A DNA stretch of 64,000 bases from Luteolibacter pohnpeiensis (GTDB lineage: Bacteria > Verrucomicrobiota > Verrucomicrobiia > Verrucomicrobiales > Akkermansiaceae). Within the stretch, counting starts at the first letter, position 1; each line of letters opens with the position of its first letter. Positions 18,681 through 28,071 of the stretch are shown here, one piece after another. The stretch covers positions 1 to 64,000 of the forward strand of contig NZ_JAENIJ010000018.1 of NCBI RefSeq assembly GCF_016595435.1, read 5' to 3'. The translations under genes were made by a program, and so were the position numbers. The notes under the pieces are model-generated. The model was not told the DNA's origin. It did no database searches and saw nothing but the letters and a program-made list of their open reading frames with translations.

Positions 18681-19508
18681 TCAAGTGGTTCTGAAGAAAA
18701 TCCCGTGTTTGGGCGCGAATAGCAGTGAGAGAAAGAAGAACATCGCCTGAACCAATACAATGCAGGCCCCTGAGGCAGCATCGATCTGGAAACTGACCAT
18801 AAGGCCGATCCACGTGGAAAGGACCGCTGAGGTGATCGCTACGATCAACATCCGATCCAATCGGTCGCACCATAAATGACCGATGCATCCTGGCGCCACC
18901 AACATCGCGACCACCAAAATAATCCCCACGGCTTGCAACGACACGACGATGGCCAGAGATAACATGGACAAGAGCAGATAATTCAAAAATCGGTCCGCCA
19001 AAGCCATGGCTCGTGCTTGCCCGGGATCAAAACAAACGAGCAATAAATCGCGGCGCAGCATGAGGGTCACTGTCAAAATTGCACCACCCAGGCTGAGGGT
19101 TTGGAGAAATTGTGATCGGGTGATACCTAAAATATTTCCCACCAAAATGTGATCCAGATGCATCTCCGAGGGCGTTCGACTGAATAATACCAGCCCGAAT
19201 GCAAACATGCCTGTGAAGGCCACACCCATCACCGTGTCTTCCTTGATCCGGCTATGCCGCTTGATCCATCCAATGCTGCTGGAGCAAAACAAACCCGCGG
19301 CAAACGCTCCGATCAGGAGAGGCAGACCTGTTAGATAAGCCAAAACAATCCCCGGCAACACCGCATGGGAAATCGCATCTCCCATCAATGACCAACCTTT
19401 CAAAACCAGAAAGCACGATAGTGCCGCACACATCGCTGCAACCATGGATCCGACCAGCATCGCATCCCGCATGAATTCGAATTCCAAAAAATCCAGCCAG
19501 CCACTCAT
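18681..19508 (-). CDS. manganese/iron-type ABC transporter permease (second subunit)
   Basis: Integral membrane permease of the ABC-3 family (MntB/ZnuB/TroC-D type), 275 aa with about eight hydrophobic segments. The conserved stretch LVLKGWSLMGDAISHAVLPG lies near residue 35, as in all members of this family. It is the last gene of a four-gene operon (binding protein, ATPase, permease, permease) and overlaps the preceding permease gene by 4 nt. Two different permeases suggest a heterodimeric channel like TroCD or SitCD. The metal is inferred to be Mn (or Fe) from the binding protein. Confidence 0.9.
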   Translation of the reverse strand: MSGWLDFLEFEFMRDAMLVGSMVAAMCAALSCFLVLKGWSLMGDAISHAVLPGIVLAYLTGLPLLIGAFAAGLFCSSSIGWIKRHSRIKEDTVMGVAFTGMFAFGLVLFSRTPSEMHLDHILVGNILGITRSQFLQTLSLGGAILTVTLMLRRDLLLVCFDPGQARAMALADRFLNYLLLSMLSLAIVVSLQAVGIILVVAMLVAPGCIGHLWCDRLDRMLIVAITSAVLSTWIGLMVSFQIDAASGACIVLVQAMFFFLSLLFAPKHGIFFRTT

Positions 19509-20371
19509 GATTCGATTTGATGCTGTTTTACCATGCGCCGGGCGTGGACAAAGCCATGTTTAGGACTCCAGAAAAATGCGCCGATGAATAGCAATGTCTG
19601 GAGTGACACGATGCACCCGCCTGTTGAACCATTCAGATAGTAACTGGCGTAGGTCCCAAGCACCGAGCTCAATAGTCCCAGCAGTGAAGACAGGCCTAAC
19701 ATGCGACTGAATCGATCTGTTAGAAGATAAGCCGTCGCCCCCGGTGTCACCAGCATCGCCACCACCAAGCAGGAGCCAACCGCCTGTAGCGCGGCAACGG
19801 CTGTCGCTGCCAACAAGGACAGCAGCAAAACATGAAGCCATCCGGTTCGCAATCCAAGTGCACGGGCTTGGTTGGCATCGAAGCAAAACAACATGAGATC
19901 ACGCCACTTCAAGCCGAGCACACACAGCGTCACCACGCTGATCGCCAGAACTTGGATCATATCCGGATTCGAAATACCGAGGATATTTCCAAGCAAAATG
20001 GTCCGCAGATCCACTCGTGCCGGGTAAAGTGAAATCAGCAACAATCCGGCAGCGAAGAATGTGGTGAAAACGATGCCAATGGTCGCGTCCTCGCGGATTC
20101 GTGATTTCGCTTTTACGAAGGCCATCTTACCTGCGGCCATCAAACCCGCGACAAACGCTCCGACTGCAAACGGCAGCCCGAGGATGTAAGCAACCGCAAC
20201 ACCAGGCACCACCGCATGGGAAAGAGCGTCTCCCATCAGAGACCAACCCTTGAGTGTCACAAACGCGGAAAGAAAACCGCAAACACTCCCGATCAGCGCG
20301 GTTGATAGAATCGCCCTTACCATGTAATCATACTGGAAAGGGATGAGCAGCTGTTGATATAGTTCACTCAT
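19505..20371 (-). CDS. manganese/iron-type ABC transporter permease (first subunit)
   Basis: ABC-3 family permease of 288 aa, related to its downstream neighbour. Both carry the same motif (here VTLKGWSLMGDALSHAVVPG near residue 40) and a similar spread of hydrophobic helices. The stop overlaps the next permease start by 4 nt, and the gene begins immediately after the ATPase gene, so subunit synthesis is translationally coupled. It likely forms the transmembrane pore together with the second permease. Confidence 0.9.
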   Translation of the reverse strand: MSELYQQLLIPFQYDYMVRAILSTALIGSVCGFLSAFVTLKGWSLMGDALSHAVVPGVAVAYILGLPFAVGAFVAGLMAAGKMAFVKAKSRIREDATIGIVFTTFFAAGLLLISLYPARVDLRTILLGNILGISNPDMIQVLAISVVTLCVLGLKWRDLMLFCFDANQARALGLRTGWLHVLLLSLLAATAVAALQAVGSCLVVAMLVTPGATAYLLTDRFSRMLGLSSLLGLLSSVLGTYASYYLNGSTGGCIVSLQTLLFIGAFFWSPKHGFVHARRMVKQHQIES

Positions 20372-21154
20372 TCACCCAGCTGCGGTTAGACTGCCAAATT
20401 CCGTGTAGTTTTGCCCCACCTTGGTATGCCGAAGCATGCCACCAAATGCTTTTGACAAATTTTCTTCCGTGAACACCTCGGAAGTCGGACCACTGCTGAT
20501 CACCGAACGATTCAGAAGCACCACTTCATCGCAATAATTCGGCACGCTCCCCAAATCGTGAGTGGATACCAATACGATCCCCCCTGCCTGGCGGATCTCG
20601 CGCAAGAGTGTGACGATCTCTTTTTCGGTTTTGATGTCCACTCCAGTGAAGGGTTCATCTAACAAAATCACCTGGCCGCCTTGCGCCAAAGCTCGGGCAA
20701 GAAATACCCGCTTCTTTTGGCCACCGCTTAACTCACCAATTTGGCGATCTTTGAAATCCCACATGTTCACCCGCCGCAGGCTTTCCTCAACTTTCCTTTT
20801 ATCGATAGCTCTGGGGATGCGCAAAAAATTCATGGCTCCATAGCGTCCCATCATCGTGACATCCCAAACACTCACTGGAAATTGCCAATCCACTTCCTCC
20901 GATTGCGGGACGTAGGCGACAAGCTGCTGCTTGAGCGATTCCCGGACGGGCTTCCCATGGATTTCCACTTTACCTCCACTGGGCCTAACAAATCCCATGA
21001 TGCTTTTGAAAAGGGTCGATTTGCCACAACCATTCATGCCGACCAGTGCGCAAATCGTCCCGGAGGAAAGCTGAAACGAAACTCGATCCAGTGCCTGGTG
21101 ACCATTCGGATAGGCCACCGATAAACCGCTGACTTCAAGCTTGGTGGAACTCAT
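20372..21154 (-). CDS. manganese/iron-type ABC transporter ATP-binding protein
   Basis: Cytoplasmic ATPase of 260 aa that drives the importer. Walker A is [11 protein letters not shown] (about residue 40), the ABC signature is [18 protein letters not shown], Walker B is [12 protein letters not shown] and the switch His is in LVSTHDLG. The position between the binding protein (4-nt overlap) and the two permeases is the standard order in sitABCD and troABCD-type operons. Confidence 0.93.
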   Translation of the reverse strand: MSSTKLEVSGLSVAYPNGHQALDRVSFQLSSGTICALVGMNGCGKSTLFKSIMGFVRPSGGKVEIHGKPVRESLKQQLVAYVPQSEEVDWQFPVSVWDVTMMGRYGAMNFLRIPRAIDKRKVEESLRRVNMWDFKDRQIGELSGGQKKRVFLARALAQGGQVILLDEPFTGVDIKTEKEIVTLLREIRQAGGIVLVSTHDLGSVPNYCDEVVLLNRSVISSGPTSEVFTEENLSKAFGGMLRHTKVGQNYTEFGSLTAAG

Positions 21155-22095
21155 TGACTCTTTCCGCTGGTGGTTGAAAAACCTTGAACAATCGTATCCG
21201 CGTTCTTTTCAAGAAGCTTGAGATAGCTGGGAGCCGGCCCACTTTCGTCTGTTAGAGAATCCACATAGAGAACTCCTCCGTATGCTGCCCCGGTTTCGGC
21301 AACGACTTGCTTGGCCGGTTTGTCACTGACGGTGCTTTCGGAAAAGATCACCGGGATGTGATTTTCCCGCACCCGATCGATGACTTGCCGCACCTGCTGC
21401 GGCGTTCCTTGAGCATCCGCATTGATCGGCCAAAGATACAATTGCCGCAGTCCGTAATGATCACAGAGATAAGAAAAAGCACCCTCACTCGTCACCAGCC
21501 ATCGCTGTGATTCCGGAATTTCCGCCAACTTTTTTCGCACCGGCTCATCCATTGCCTCGATGCGGGCTGAATAGTCTGCGGCATTCCGGTTGTAGATGGG
21601 CTCATTGACTGGATCGACTTTTACCAACGCCTTGCGAATGTTCTCCACATAGATCAACGCATTCCCGGGGGACATCCAGGCGTGGGGATTCGGCTTCCCC
21701 CGATAAGGCCCCGCAGCGATCCCCATCGGTTCGATGCCATCTGTTAGAACAGCACTCGGAACATCATCCAGTTTTTGAAAAAATTTCTCGAACCATAATT
21801 CGAGGTTAAGGCCATTCCACAACACCAGATCCGCTCGTTGCGCTTTCACCAGATCCTTCGGTGTCGGGTCATAACCATGAATCTCGGCTCCTGGGCGGGT
21901 GATGGATTCCACAACCGCCGCATCTCCTGCTACCTCACGCGCCATATCTGCGATGATGGTGAAGCTGGTCACCACTCGAATCCTGCCATCCGCCACTTCA
22001 GGCTGACTCTTGCAGCCCATCAAAGCCCATAAGCCAGCCACCACAAGCACCGCATGGCTGAGTTTGATTCCGATCGTTATAGGTGTCCTTGACAT
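21151..22095 (-). CDS. metal ABC transporter substrate-binding lipoprotein (Mn type)
   Basis: Cluster A-I metal-binding lipoprotein, 314 aa. It has a signal peptide with lipobox LWALMGC, then four candidate ligands spaced as in the family: His in [10 protein letters not shown], His in PNPHAWMSP, Glu in [10 protein letters not shown] and Asp in LYVDSLTDE. The His-His-Glu-Asp set is typical of manganese (or iron) binders; zinc binders usually have His at the third place. There is no His-rich loop, which also argues against zinc. First gene of the operon; a palindromic operator lies just upstream. Confidence 0.9.
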   Translation of the reverse strand: MSRTPITIGIKLSHAVLVVAGLWALMGCKSQPEVADGRIRVVTSFTIIADMAREVAGDAAVVESITRPGAEIHGYDPTPKDLVKAQRADLVLWNGLNLELWFEKFFQKLDDVPSAVLTDGIEPMGIAAGPYRGKPNPHAWMSPGNALIYVENIRKALVKVDPVNEPIYNRNAADYSARIEAMDEPVRKKLAEIPESQRWLVTSEGAFSYLCDHYGLRQLYLWPINADAQGTPQQVRQVIDRVRENHIPVIFSESTVSDKPAKQVVAETGAAYGGVLYVDSLTDESGPAPSYLKLLEKNADTIVQGFSTTSGKSQ

Positions 22096-22105
22096 GAATT
22101 GACGT

Positions 22106-22127
22106 AAATTTAGGCATAACTAAATTT
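22106..22127 (-). promoter_or_regulatory. DtxR/MntR-like operator upstream of the Mn importer operon
   Basis: A perfect inverted repeat, AAATTTAG-GCATAA-CTAAATTT, begins 10 nt upstream of the binding-protein start codon. Its TTTAGG...CTAAA core matches the shape of operators bound by DtxR-family metalloregulators (MntR, TroR, ScaR). The outer bases GACG and CGTC (22101-22104 and 22131-22134) extend the symmetry with an offset. Metal-bound repressor sitting here would block transcription start or ribosome entry. The regulator gene is not in this window. Confidence 0.7.
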
Positions 22128-22164
22128 AATCGTCAAATCTAATATTTTTACTCAAATCGAATAC

Positions 22165-22201
22165 AAAAAAGGAGAGAGCCATAGCCCTCTCCTTTGATTT
22201 T
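22165..22201 (-). terminator. Rho-independent terminator after the DUF4198 gene
   Basis: Arms AAAGGAGAG and CTCTCCTTT enclose a short loop. On the minus strand the stem is followed by a run of six T residues (plus-strand A run at 22165-22170). It separates the DUF4198 gene from the metal transporter operon transcribed in the same direction. Confidence 0.75.
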
Positions 22202-22223
22202 ATCGAAATGCGGATCGTTGGAG

Positions 22224-22994
22224 TTATTCGGTGACCCAAAAGGTGAGCGTAGCGCCATATTCGGTCCCTTCAGAATAGCCTTCGCCTGTTTCTTCAGGAG
22301 CATCGACATGGACGGCGATCATGTATTCATCGGGTTGGCTGATTTCGAAAACAGCCCCGCCGTTGGCAGCCGTGCGTGTCTCGAGCTTTGGATCCAGATC
22401 TGCGCCAAAAGGATTACCACGTGGAATGCAGGAAATGAGCGCGTCGTTCAGCGGTTCACCTTTGAAAAGCACTTTCACCAAAACCTTGCCTTCGCCCTTA
22501 AGTCTCGTTGGGTCATCCAAGGGAATGATCTCCAGCGGAAGTCCGTCGGGTTTGACGATCGTGGCAGTTCCAGGGGCTGAATCGGATCGGCCCGATGCAA
22601 AATACGTCTTCGCCGATTTGATGGCGCGTTTTGGCGCGTAGCTGACGATCGCATCGTAGGTGTGAATCAACCGATAGAGCCCGGGTGCCGAGTGATTGAT
22701 TTTCGCGGTCCAATACCCGCCTTTGGGGTCCAGGCCACGATCAATCAGATCTGGCTTGAGATTGGTCACGGTGCCGGAAGGACCGATCAGTGAAAAAGTC
22801 GACCGCTCCAGTGGGATTTTACCCGCCAATTTGAAATCGCGGTGATTGTTCCCGTGATTGCCCAACATCAAATCGGCATAAACCGGCTGACCCGTTTTTA
22901 CCTCTGACGAAGGCACTTCCACCCAGGAATCGTGACCCTGCAATGGCATGATCCCAACTGCCAGGACCACTAAATATCGTTTTATACTATTCAT
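22224..22994 (-). CDS. DUF4198-type periplasmic protein, 256 aa
   Basis: Exported protein with signal peptide (YLVVLAVGIMPLQGHDSW); the HDSW just after the cleavage site is typical of DUF4198 proteins, which often carry an N-terminal His after processing. The C-terminal half has a GKVLVKVLFKGEPLNDALI segment and a late ETRTAANGGAVFEIS stretch, as in carboxypeptidase-regulatory-like beta sandwiches. DUF4198 proteins are often encoded near metal transporters and are thought to help metal uptake. This gene is upstream of, and same-strand with, the Mn importer but is separated from it by a terminator. Confidence 0.7.
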   Translation of the reverse strand: MNSIKRYLVVLAVGIMPLQGHDSWVEVPSSEVKTGQPVYADLMLGNHGNNHRDFKLAGKIPLERSTFSLIGPSGTVTNLKPDLIDRGLDPKGGYWTAKINHSAPGLYRLIHTYDAIVSYAPKRAIKSAKTYFASGRSDSAPGTATIVKPDGLPLEIIPLDDPTRLKGEGKVLVKVLFKGEPLNDALISCIPRGNPFGADLDPKLETRTAANGGAVFEISQPDEYMIAVHVDAPEETGEGYSEGTEYGATLTFWVTE

Positions 22995-23132
22995 AACATC
23001 AGATGGGGACTACCCAACCCCAGCAAAAAAACTCACCACAAAAAAAGCGTCCGGCAGCGGAATTTCAACTGCGGATTCGCAGGAAAAATTCTCCGCGCTT
23101 GCCCACGACGGGCAGCAGGACTTCACTGTCGC

Positions 23133-23915
23133 ATGAATCGCCCGGACGGACGCCAGATTGACCAACTTCGCCCTATTTCCTTCGTTCCCAATGTTGCACC
23201 GCATGCCACCGGGTCCGTTTTGGTCTCATTCGGAGATACTCGGGTCATCTGCTCCGCCACGGTCGAGGACGATGTCCCGCGCTGGATGCGTGCCCAGCGG
23301 GTGGAAGGCGGCTGGCTCACCGCTGAGTATTCGATGCTGCCGTATTCGACGCTCGATCGGAAGCCGCGTGACATTTCCCGTGGTAAAATCGACGGCCGCT
23401 CCTCGGAAATCCAACGCCTGATCGGACGCGCACTTCGCGCCGCGATCGATTTGAAAAAAATCGGCCAGCGCACGGTCTGGATCGATTGCGACGTGCTGCA
23501 AGCTGATGGCGGCACCCGCACCGCATCCATCACCGGTGGCTGTGTTGCGGCGGCGATCGCCTTCAATAAATTGATGGCAGAGGGCAAACTGAAAACTTTC
23601 CCGATGAAGCAACTGGTGGCCGCAGTCTCCGCTGGCGTTTACGAAGGCGTTCCGGTTCTGGATTTGAATTACCTCGAAGACAAAGCCGCGTCGGTCGATT
23701 TCAACGTCGTCATGACCGAGGCATCGGAATTTGTCGAAGTCCAGGGCAGCGGCGAAGAAGCGGTTTTCACCAGCGAGCAAATGACGGCGATGCTGGAGCT
23801 ATCGAAGAAAGGCATCGCGGATCTGATTTCACTGCAAAAAGCTGCCATTCTGACCGCAGACCGGGCCGCTCCGGCAGATCTCGCTTCGCTTACCGCTGCT
23901 TTTGGCAAACGCTGA
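23133..23915 (+). CDS. rph: ribonuclease PH
   Basis: Phosphorolytic 3'-5' exoribonuclease that trims tRNA 3' ends; 260 aa, close to the usual length. Motifs: NRPDGRQIDQLRPI at the N-terminus, SVLVSFGDTRVICSATVED, the RNA/phosphate-binding SRGKIDGRSSEIQRLIGRALR and the active-site stretch DCDVLQADGGTRTASITGG. Transcribed alone, divergent from the DUF4198 gene and convergent with the glycoside hydrolase, whose stop is 6 nt away. Confidence 0.96.
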   Translation: MNRPDGRQIDQLRPISFVPNVAPHATGSVLVSFGDTRVICSATVEDDVPRWMRAQRVEGGWLTAEYSMLPYSTLDRKPRDISRGKIDGRSSEIQRLIGRALRAAIDLKKIGQRTVWIDCDVLQADGGTRTASITGGCVAAAIAFNKLMAEGKLKTFPMKQLVAAVSAGVYEGVPVLDLNYLEDKAASVDFNVVMTEASEFVEVQGSGEEAVFTSEQMTAMLELSKKGIADLISLQKAAILTADRAAPADLASLTAAFGKR

Positions 23916-23921
23916 GCGTAA

Positions 23922-26591
23922 TCACGACTTGGTGATCCAGTAGTAGGCCGTTGCGGGTTGCAGCTGGATTTGATCCGCTGTGCCCAGTGGCTTTTGGAGT
24001 CTCCCATTAATGTCGAGCTGGCGAACTTCCAGCTTGGCAGCATCGGCGCGTTTGAACCGAACGGTGCCAGCCAACTGACGGATCAGCCACGGATCGCTGC
24101 CGATGTTGATGATGCGCTTGAGACCTTCGCCAGCAGGCTCCGTGGCAAACCCATTGGCCTTCTCTTCGCTCATCACCTGCAACAAAATGCTTTCTGAATC
24201 CGCGAGCGGTTTTCCATCCAGGGAAACTGCAACGATTTCGCCAATCTCCAAAGGCGAGCGGATCTCCACATCCGTTAGATCGATCACCCCGCCCTCTTTC
24301 AGGTTCCCTACAGCTCCTTGAGCCGCCGGAGCATTCAATCTCAGCAAGCCTTTGCCATAGTCCAATTTCAGCTCACCATCGCGGCTCCTGACTTCCTGTT
24401 TCTCGCGATGGATCAGGTCCGATAAATCCGCGACTCGATCCGCTTTCTTCTCAGCGCCGATGCCAAGCGCGGTTCTTCCCGCAAAAAACGCCAAGGGGTC
24501 GATCCCGGTTGAAATGTTCCCGGCGTCCCCTTGATCCTGAACATCCTGTTTGCGGAGTTCATCCAGATTTGCAACCGGGACAAGCGGGCTTCCTTTCAAG
24601 GCCAGAGCATCTGTTAGAGTCAACGAGAGATCCGCAACCACCTCACCCGGATGAACAAGACCCTGTCGAAAAATCAATGCCGCTGCGGGAAACTGTCCCA
24701 TTTGAGTGGGACTCATCAATGTCCATGGCTGCATGAAATAGCCTGGCTTGACCGACCATTGCGCACCATCCAGGGCGAAATGGACCAACGCATCGCTGCC
24801 TTGAAGCGCGCCGTAGGCAGCGTAAAAAAGCGGCGCCTCACCACGGTATCGGTTCGGCCGGTTCCAGGTCGTTTCGGAAATCATCGACGGCTTGCCAAAG
24901 TAAGTTGGATCGATCGCCGGATGGGAAAAATCCTTCGAATCCCCCGGCTTTTCCGGATCAAATCGTAAAGCACTACGATCCCCGTAGGTTTGGCCATTCC
25001 GGATCGACCACGAAGCATTGTCACCTTCCAAATGACAGCCGAAGTAACCATGGCGATCGATGAAATCGCCAGGCGTGTAGCTGTATTTTTCCAACGGGCC
25101 GAGGATCGCCTGATTCGCCGTGGTCCAGTTCGAAGCCGTGATCAGACCCTCGTAGCCGAGATTACGCAACCACTTGGAAGTCGTCTCGTAAAAGCCACGC
25201 TGGGTTTCTAACAAAAACGCGGCGGTGTCCTGATCGCGTTGGGTTTTGTCGGTGAAAATTTGGTAAAGCGGACGAATCCCCAAGGCATCGTCGGCGTCAT
25301 GCGGAAGTTTCATTCCATGCCATGCTTGGTGGGCCGCAGGGAGAGAGCCGTATTTCGCTGCCGCCCACTTGGCGAACATCGCCTCCAGTTTTGCCAGCTG
25401 GGCTGGCGGTATGTTTTTCTCACTGAAGGTCCAGAAAAAGAACGAATCCTCATTGATCAATTCGATGCCCATGACCGCTGGCTCATCAATCAAGGCATGA
25501 CTGTCCGAACCTGGTTGCTTCAGCAAAGCCTCCACCCAACTGCGATAGAGTTTTTGAAATTCAGGCTCGAAGTAAAGCAGCGCAAACGGATGCATGTTGC
25601 CATCGTATCCCTCTCGCCATCCGGGCCCCGGTTCCGGCGACAACCACAAGGGGAAATAGACCGAAAGATGCGAATAGATCCCTTCCTTCTTCATCGCCGC
25701 AACGATCTCGCGGACATGAGCCACTTTTGCCGCATCCAGCACACCGGTTTTCGGATCAAACACGGCACCGTGGATGCGAACCAGATTGACCCCATGGCTG
25801 GCGAGCATCCGCGCGCAGGCGGCGAGCTCCTCACCGTGCAGCGAAACAGGCGGGCCATTGACTCCCCAAAAACGGACCACTTCTCCAGAATCCCGATAGA
25901 TAAAATCCGCGCCACGAGTGGCGATTCCACCATGTTCGCCGGCGAATTTTTCGTTCAGCCGCCGCAGATTAATCGGACTTTCACCCGCTGCATCCTGATT
26001 GGAAATCCAAGGCACCCAGCCATCGTTCGATTCGGCAAGCTCCCGCTGATGCGCCTCGATTTCATCGGGCTTGAGAACCCCAATCGGCTGAAAATCCGGC
26101 GGAGCGAAAACAAAGCAATCGAGGCTTCCATGATACTCATTCGTGCTATCGAAGGTGAACGAAAGATGATGCTTCCCCGCCTTTAACGTAACCCGCCCGA
26201 CGTAGGCCCAGGCGATAAATCGCAAGTCCGGTTTACCATCTGAGGCAATGTTCACACTGCCGGTCTGTCGACGCGACATATCGATCCATTCCGATTCGCC
26301 GGAATCTAACTGATAACCGATTTTACTCTGAACCGGATTGGCCCGCACCCAGAAATCAAATTCACCCGCTGAATTGACTTCGAAATCATAACCGACCTCA
26401 CCCGGATGATCCTTGGAAAAATGTGAAATGAAATCCCCGCCCGATAACTGCTTTCGATCGACCTGGGAGTGATACCACGGGTGCTTCACTGCCGTTGAAT
26501 CGACCGCACTTTCGCCTTCGATCCAAATCGACTCAGCAACCGCATGGGATACCAAGAGGAGCGGTAGCAGCCAGCATCCGAATTTGACCAT
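23922..26591 (-). CDS. secreted clan GH-A glycoside hydrolase, 889 aa
   Basis: Large exported enzyme with signal peptide KFGCWLLPLLLVSHAVAES. Residues about 20-165 form a beta-rich carbohydrate-binding-like module (IWIEGES at its start). The central part resembles a GH5-like TIM barrel: FWGVNGPP, HGVNLVRIHG, the acid/base region GIELINEDSFFFW (Asn-Glu) and a candidate nucleophile Glu in MISETTWN. A C-terminal beta region follows. The frame is open to 26783, but the residues before ATG 26591 overlap the small gene upstream and are not signal-like; ATG 26633 is a second option. The polysaccharide substrate is unknown. Confidence 0.85.
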   Translation of the reverse strand: MVKFGCWLLPLLLVSHAVAESIWIEGESAVDSTAVKHPWYHSQVDRKQLSGGDFISHFSKDHPGEVGYDFEVNSAGEFDFWVRANPVQSKIGYQLDSGESEWIDMSRRQTGSVNIASDGKPDLRFIAWAYVGRVTLKAGKHHLSFTFDSTNEYHGSLDCFVFAPPDFQPIGVLKPDEIEAHQRELAESNDGWVPWISNQDAAGESPINLRRLNEKFAGEHGGIATRGADFIYRDSGEVVRFWGVNGPPVSLHGEELAACARMLASHGVNLVRIHGAVFDPKTGVLDAAKVAHVREIVAAMKKEGIYSHLSVYFPLWLSPEPGPGWREGYDGNMHPFALLYFEPEFQKLYRSWVEALLKQPGSDSHALIDEPAVMGIELINEDSFFFWTFSEKNIPPAQLAKLEAMFAKWAAAKYGSLPAAHQAWHGMKLPHDADDALGIRPLYQIFTDKTQRDQDTAAFLLETQRGFYETTSKWLRNLGYEGLITASNWTTANQAILGPLEKYSYTPGDFIDRHGYFGCHLEGDNASWSIRNGQTYGDRSALRFDPEKPGDSKDFSHPAIDPTYFGKPSMISETTWNRPNRYRGEAPLFYAAYGALQGSDALVHFALDGAQWSVKPGYFMQPWTLMSPTQMGQFPAAALIFRQGLVHPGEVVADLSLTLTDALALKGSPLVPVANLDELRKQDVQDQGDAGNISTGIDPLAFFAGRTALGIGAEKKADRVADLSDLIHREKQEVRSRDGELKLDYGKGLLRLNAPAAQGAVGNLKEGGVIDLTDVEIRSPLEIGEIVAVSLDGKPLADSESILLQVMSEEKANGFATEPAGEGLKRIINIGSDPWLIRQLAGTVRFKRADAAKLEVRQLDINGRLQKPLGTADQIQLQPATAYYWITKS

Positions 26592-26676
26592 TCGGAAGAT
26601 ACCAAGCTGTTGGGACGGATTTTTCAATCTCATTGCCACCGCAGGATGCCGGTGGAATGAGGATTCTAGAGCCGCG

Positions 26677-26937
26677 TTATTTCTCTTCCGGCTCGTCGCC
26701 GAGAATCTTGTCGAGTTCCGCGACGCGCTCCCAAGGGAGCCGCTTGCGCTGGTATTTTCTCCAAATGATGTCGCGCAAGGCACGCCAGACTTCCTCAGGA
26801 ACTTGATCGGTTTCGAGTCGCTCCCAGTCCGGATCTGTCTTCAGCGTGGTGAGGATCGTCCACTTCTGGGCGTGATAACTCGCGCGGAAATAGCGTTTGC
26901 CCTCGTCCGTGCGTTCGTTCCATTCGTGACTTTCCAT
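26677..26937 (-). CDS. small hypothetical protein, 86 aa
   Basis: A highly charged, Trp-rich 86-residue protein (MESHEWNERTDEGKRYFRAS...) with no signal peptide or membrane segment. Composition and clean ATG support a real gene. It lies 85 nt upstream of the glycoside hydrolase on the same strand. The function is not known to me. The open frames that overlap it on both strands are N-terminal over-extensions of its neighbours. Confidence 0.6.
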   Translation of the reverse strand: MESHEWNERTDEGKRYFRASYHAQKWTILTTLKTDPDWERLETDQVPEEVWRALRDIIWRKYQRKRLPWERVAELDKILGDEPEEK

Positions 26938-27066
26938 GCCGGGCAGACTCTGGATTCAAGCGGCATCAGGCAAGGCCGAACCGATCGTGAAAGCAAATCG
27001 AAGCACGCTTTCCTTTTCGCCGCAGCTGGATATGGTGATCGCGTGCAGACCGAGGCGAACCGAGAC

Positions 27067-28071
27067 ATGTTTAAAATTTGGCTTTTCGCTGTGGTGACTT
27101 TAGGCGCCGGGGCGGTCTGCTGTCCATGGATCTACAACGGGTGCATGGCCCTTTACGAGGTCACCGCAAATCGCCAAACCATCGGCCCCATGGAGCGCCT
27201 TGGCGGCGTTTTCCATCACTGGCCATACGGATCATTTTTCGTCCTCAGTCTGTCGATCTGCGCAATGATTGCCGTCGTGCCATTTTTCGCGTGGCTGCGG
27301 ATCAGCTCACGAAATCGAAATCTCTGGATCCAACCGTGGTCCCTGCGCTTGCCGGAAAACACCGTGCTCCCTGATCCCGGTCAGCCGTTGAAAAAAAATC
27401 CGCTGGGCCAGCTGCAGTGGATCACCGGGCTGATCCTGATGGCCGGGATCATGTTGATCATCGGTTATTGCCTGACCAAAACCGGCTCATTCGCCTGGAT
27501 CACCCCCACTCCGGAGCTGCGGCGATGGATCTGGCGTTTGCTCATCCACTCCGTTCTGCTCGCGACATTTCTGGAGGTGTTCTTCCGCGGGATTGTAATG
27601 GGGATTTTTCTCCGCGCCCATCGGCCCGCCATCGCGCTGCTGGCAGCAGCCATTTTTTCGACTCTCTACCAAATTGCCTTTCATCCATCCGCGGCGGTTG
27701 GAGTTCCAGATCCTGAAGCGCTGCTTGCTGGGGTTCACTTTCTGACGGGCCAATTCAGCAGACTCGTCTCCCCAATCGCTTTGGTCGCGGAATTGATTCC
27801 GGTTTTCTGCACAGGATTTTTATTCGCTTACGCCCGATGGCGCACCGGATCGCTATGGCTGCCGGTGGGGCTGCATACTGGATGGATTTTCGCCAACGAG
27901 CTGTTCATGCGCGTTGCCACACCGATTGAGCGCAAAGATTGGTTTGCCCGGCTGCTGGCGGGCGATGGCTTGCAGCATGGCTTACTCCCCCTCATCGGCA
28001 TCGGGCTGACCACGATGCTGGTGCATTTCCTGATCTCCCATCATGCCGAAAACTCTCCCCCCGCCGCCTGA
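27067..28071 (+). CDS. CPBP (CAAX/Abi) family intramembrane protease, 334 aa
   Basis: Multi-pass membrane protein with about eight hydrophobic segments. The CPBP domain shows TFLEVFFRGIVMG (the EExxxR motif with the first Glu replaced by Leu), LYQIAFHP (FxxxH-like) and RTGSLWLPVGLHTGWIF (HxxxN/F-like). The ATG at 27067 starts a hydrophobic N-terminus; sequence upstream in frame runs under the small gene on the other strand and is rejected. It overlaps comF by 29 nt. It is a paralogue of the gene at 28810-29778: both share the RTGSLWxPxGLHxG segment and an N-terminal PWIYN segment. Confidence 0.8.
   Translation: MFKIWLFAVVTLGAGAVCCPWIYNGCMALYEVTANRQTIGPMERLGGVFHHWPYGSFFVLSLSICAMIAVVPFFAWLRISSRNRNLWIQPWSLRLPENTVLPDPGQPLKKNPLGQLQWITGLILMAGIMLIIGYCLTKTGSFAWITPTPELRRWIWRLLIHSVLLATFLEVFFRGIVMGIFLRAHRPAIALLAAAIFSTLYQIAFHPSAAVGVPDPEALLAGVHFLTGQFSRLVSPIALVAELIPVFCTGFLFAYARWRTGSLWLPVGLHTGWIFANELFMRVATPIERKDWFARLLAGDGLQHGLLPLIGIGLTTMLVHFLISHHAENSPPAA

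Noticed and set aside
26592-26783. N-terminal extension of the glycoside hydrolase
   Set aside because: Overlaps the small gene 26677-26937, and the signal peptide begins at 26591.
26584-27066. N-terminal extension of the CPBP protease
   Set aside because: Runs under two minus-strand genes and is not membrane-like; the hydrophobic N-terminus begins at ATG 27067.
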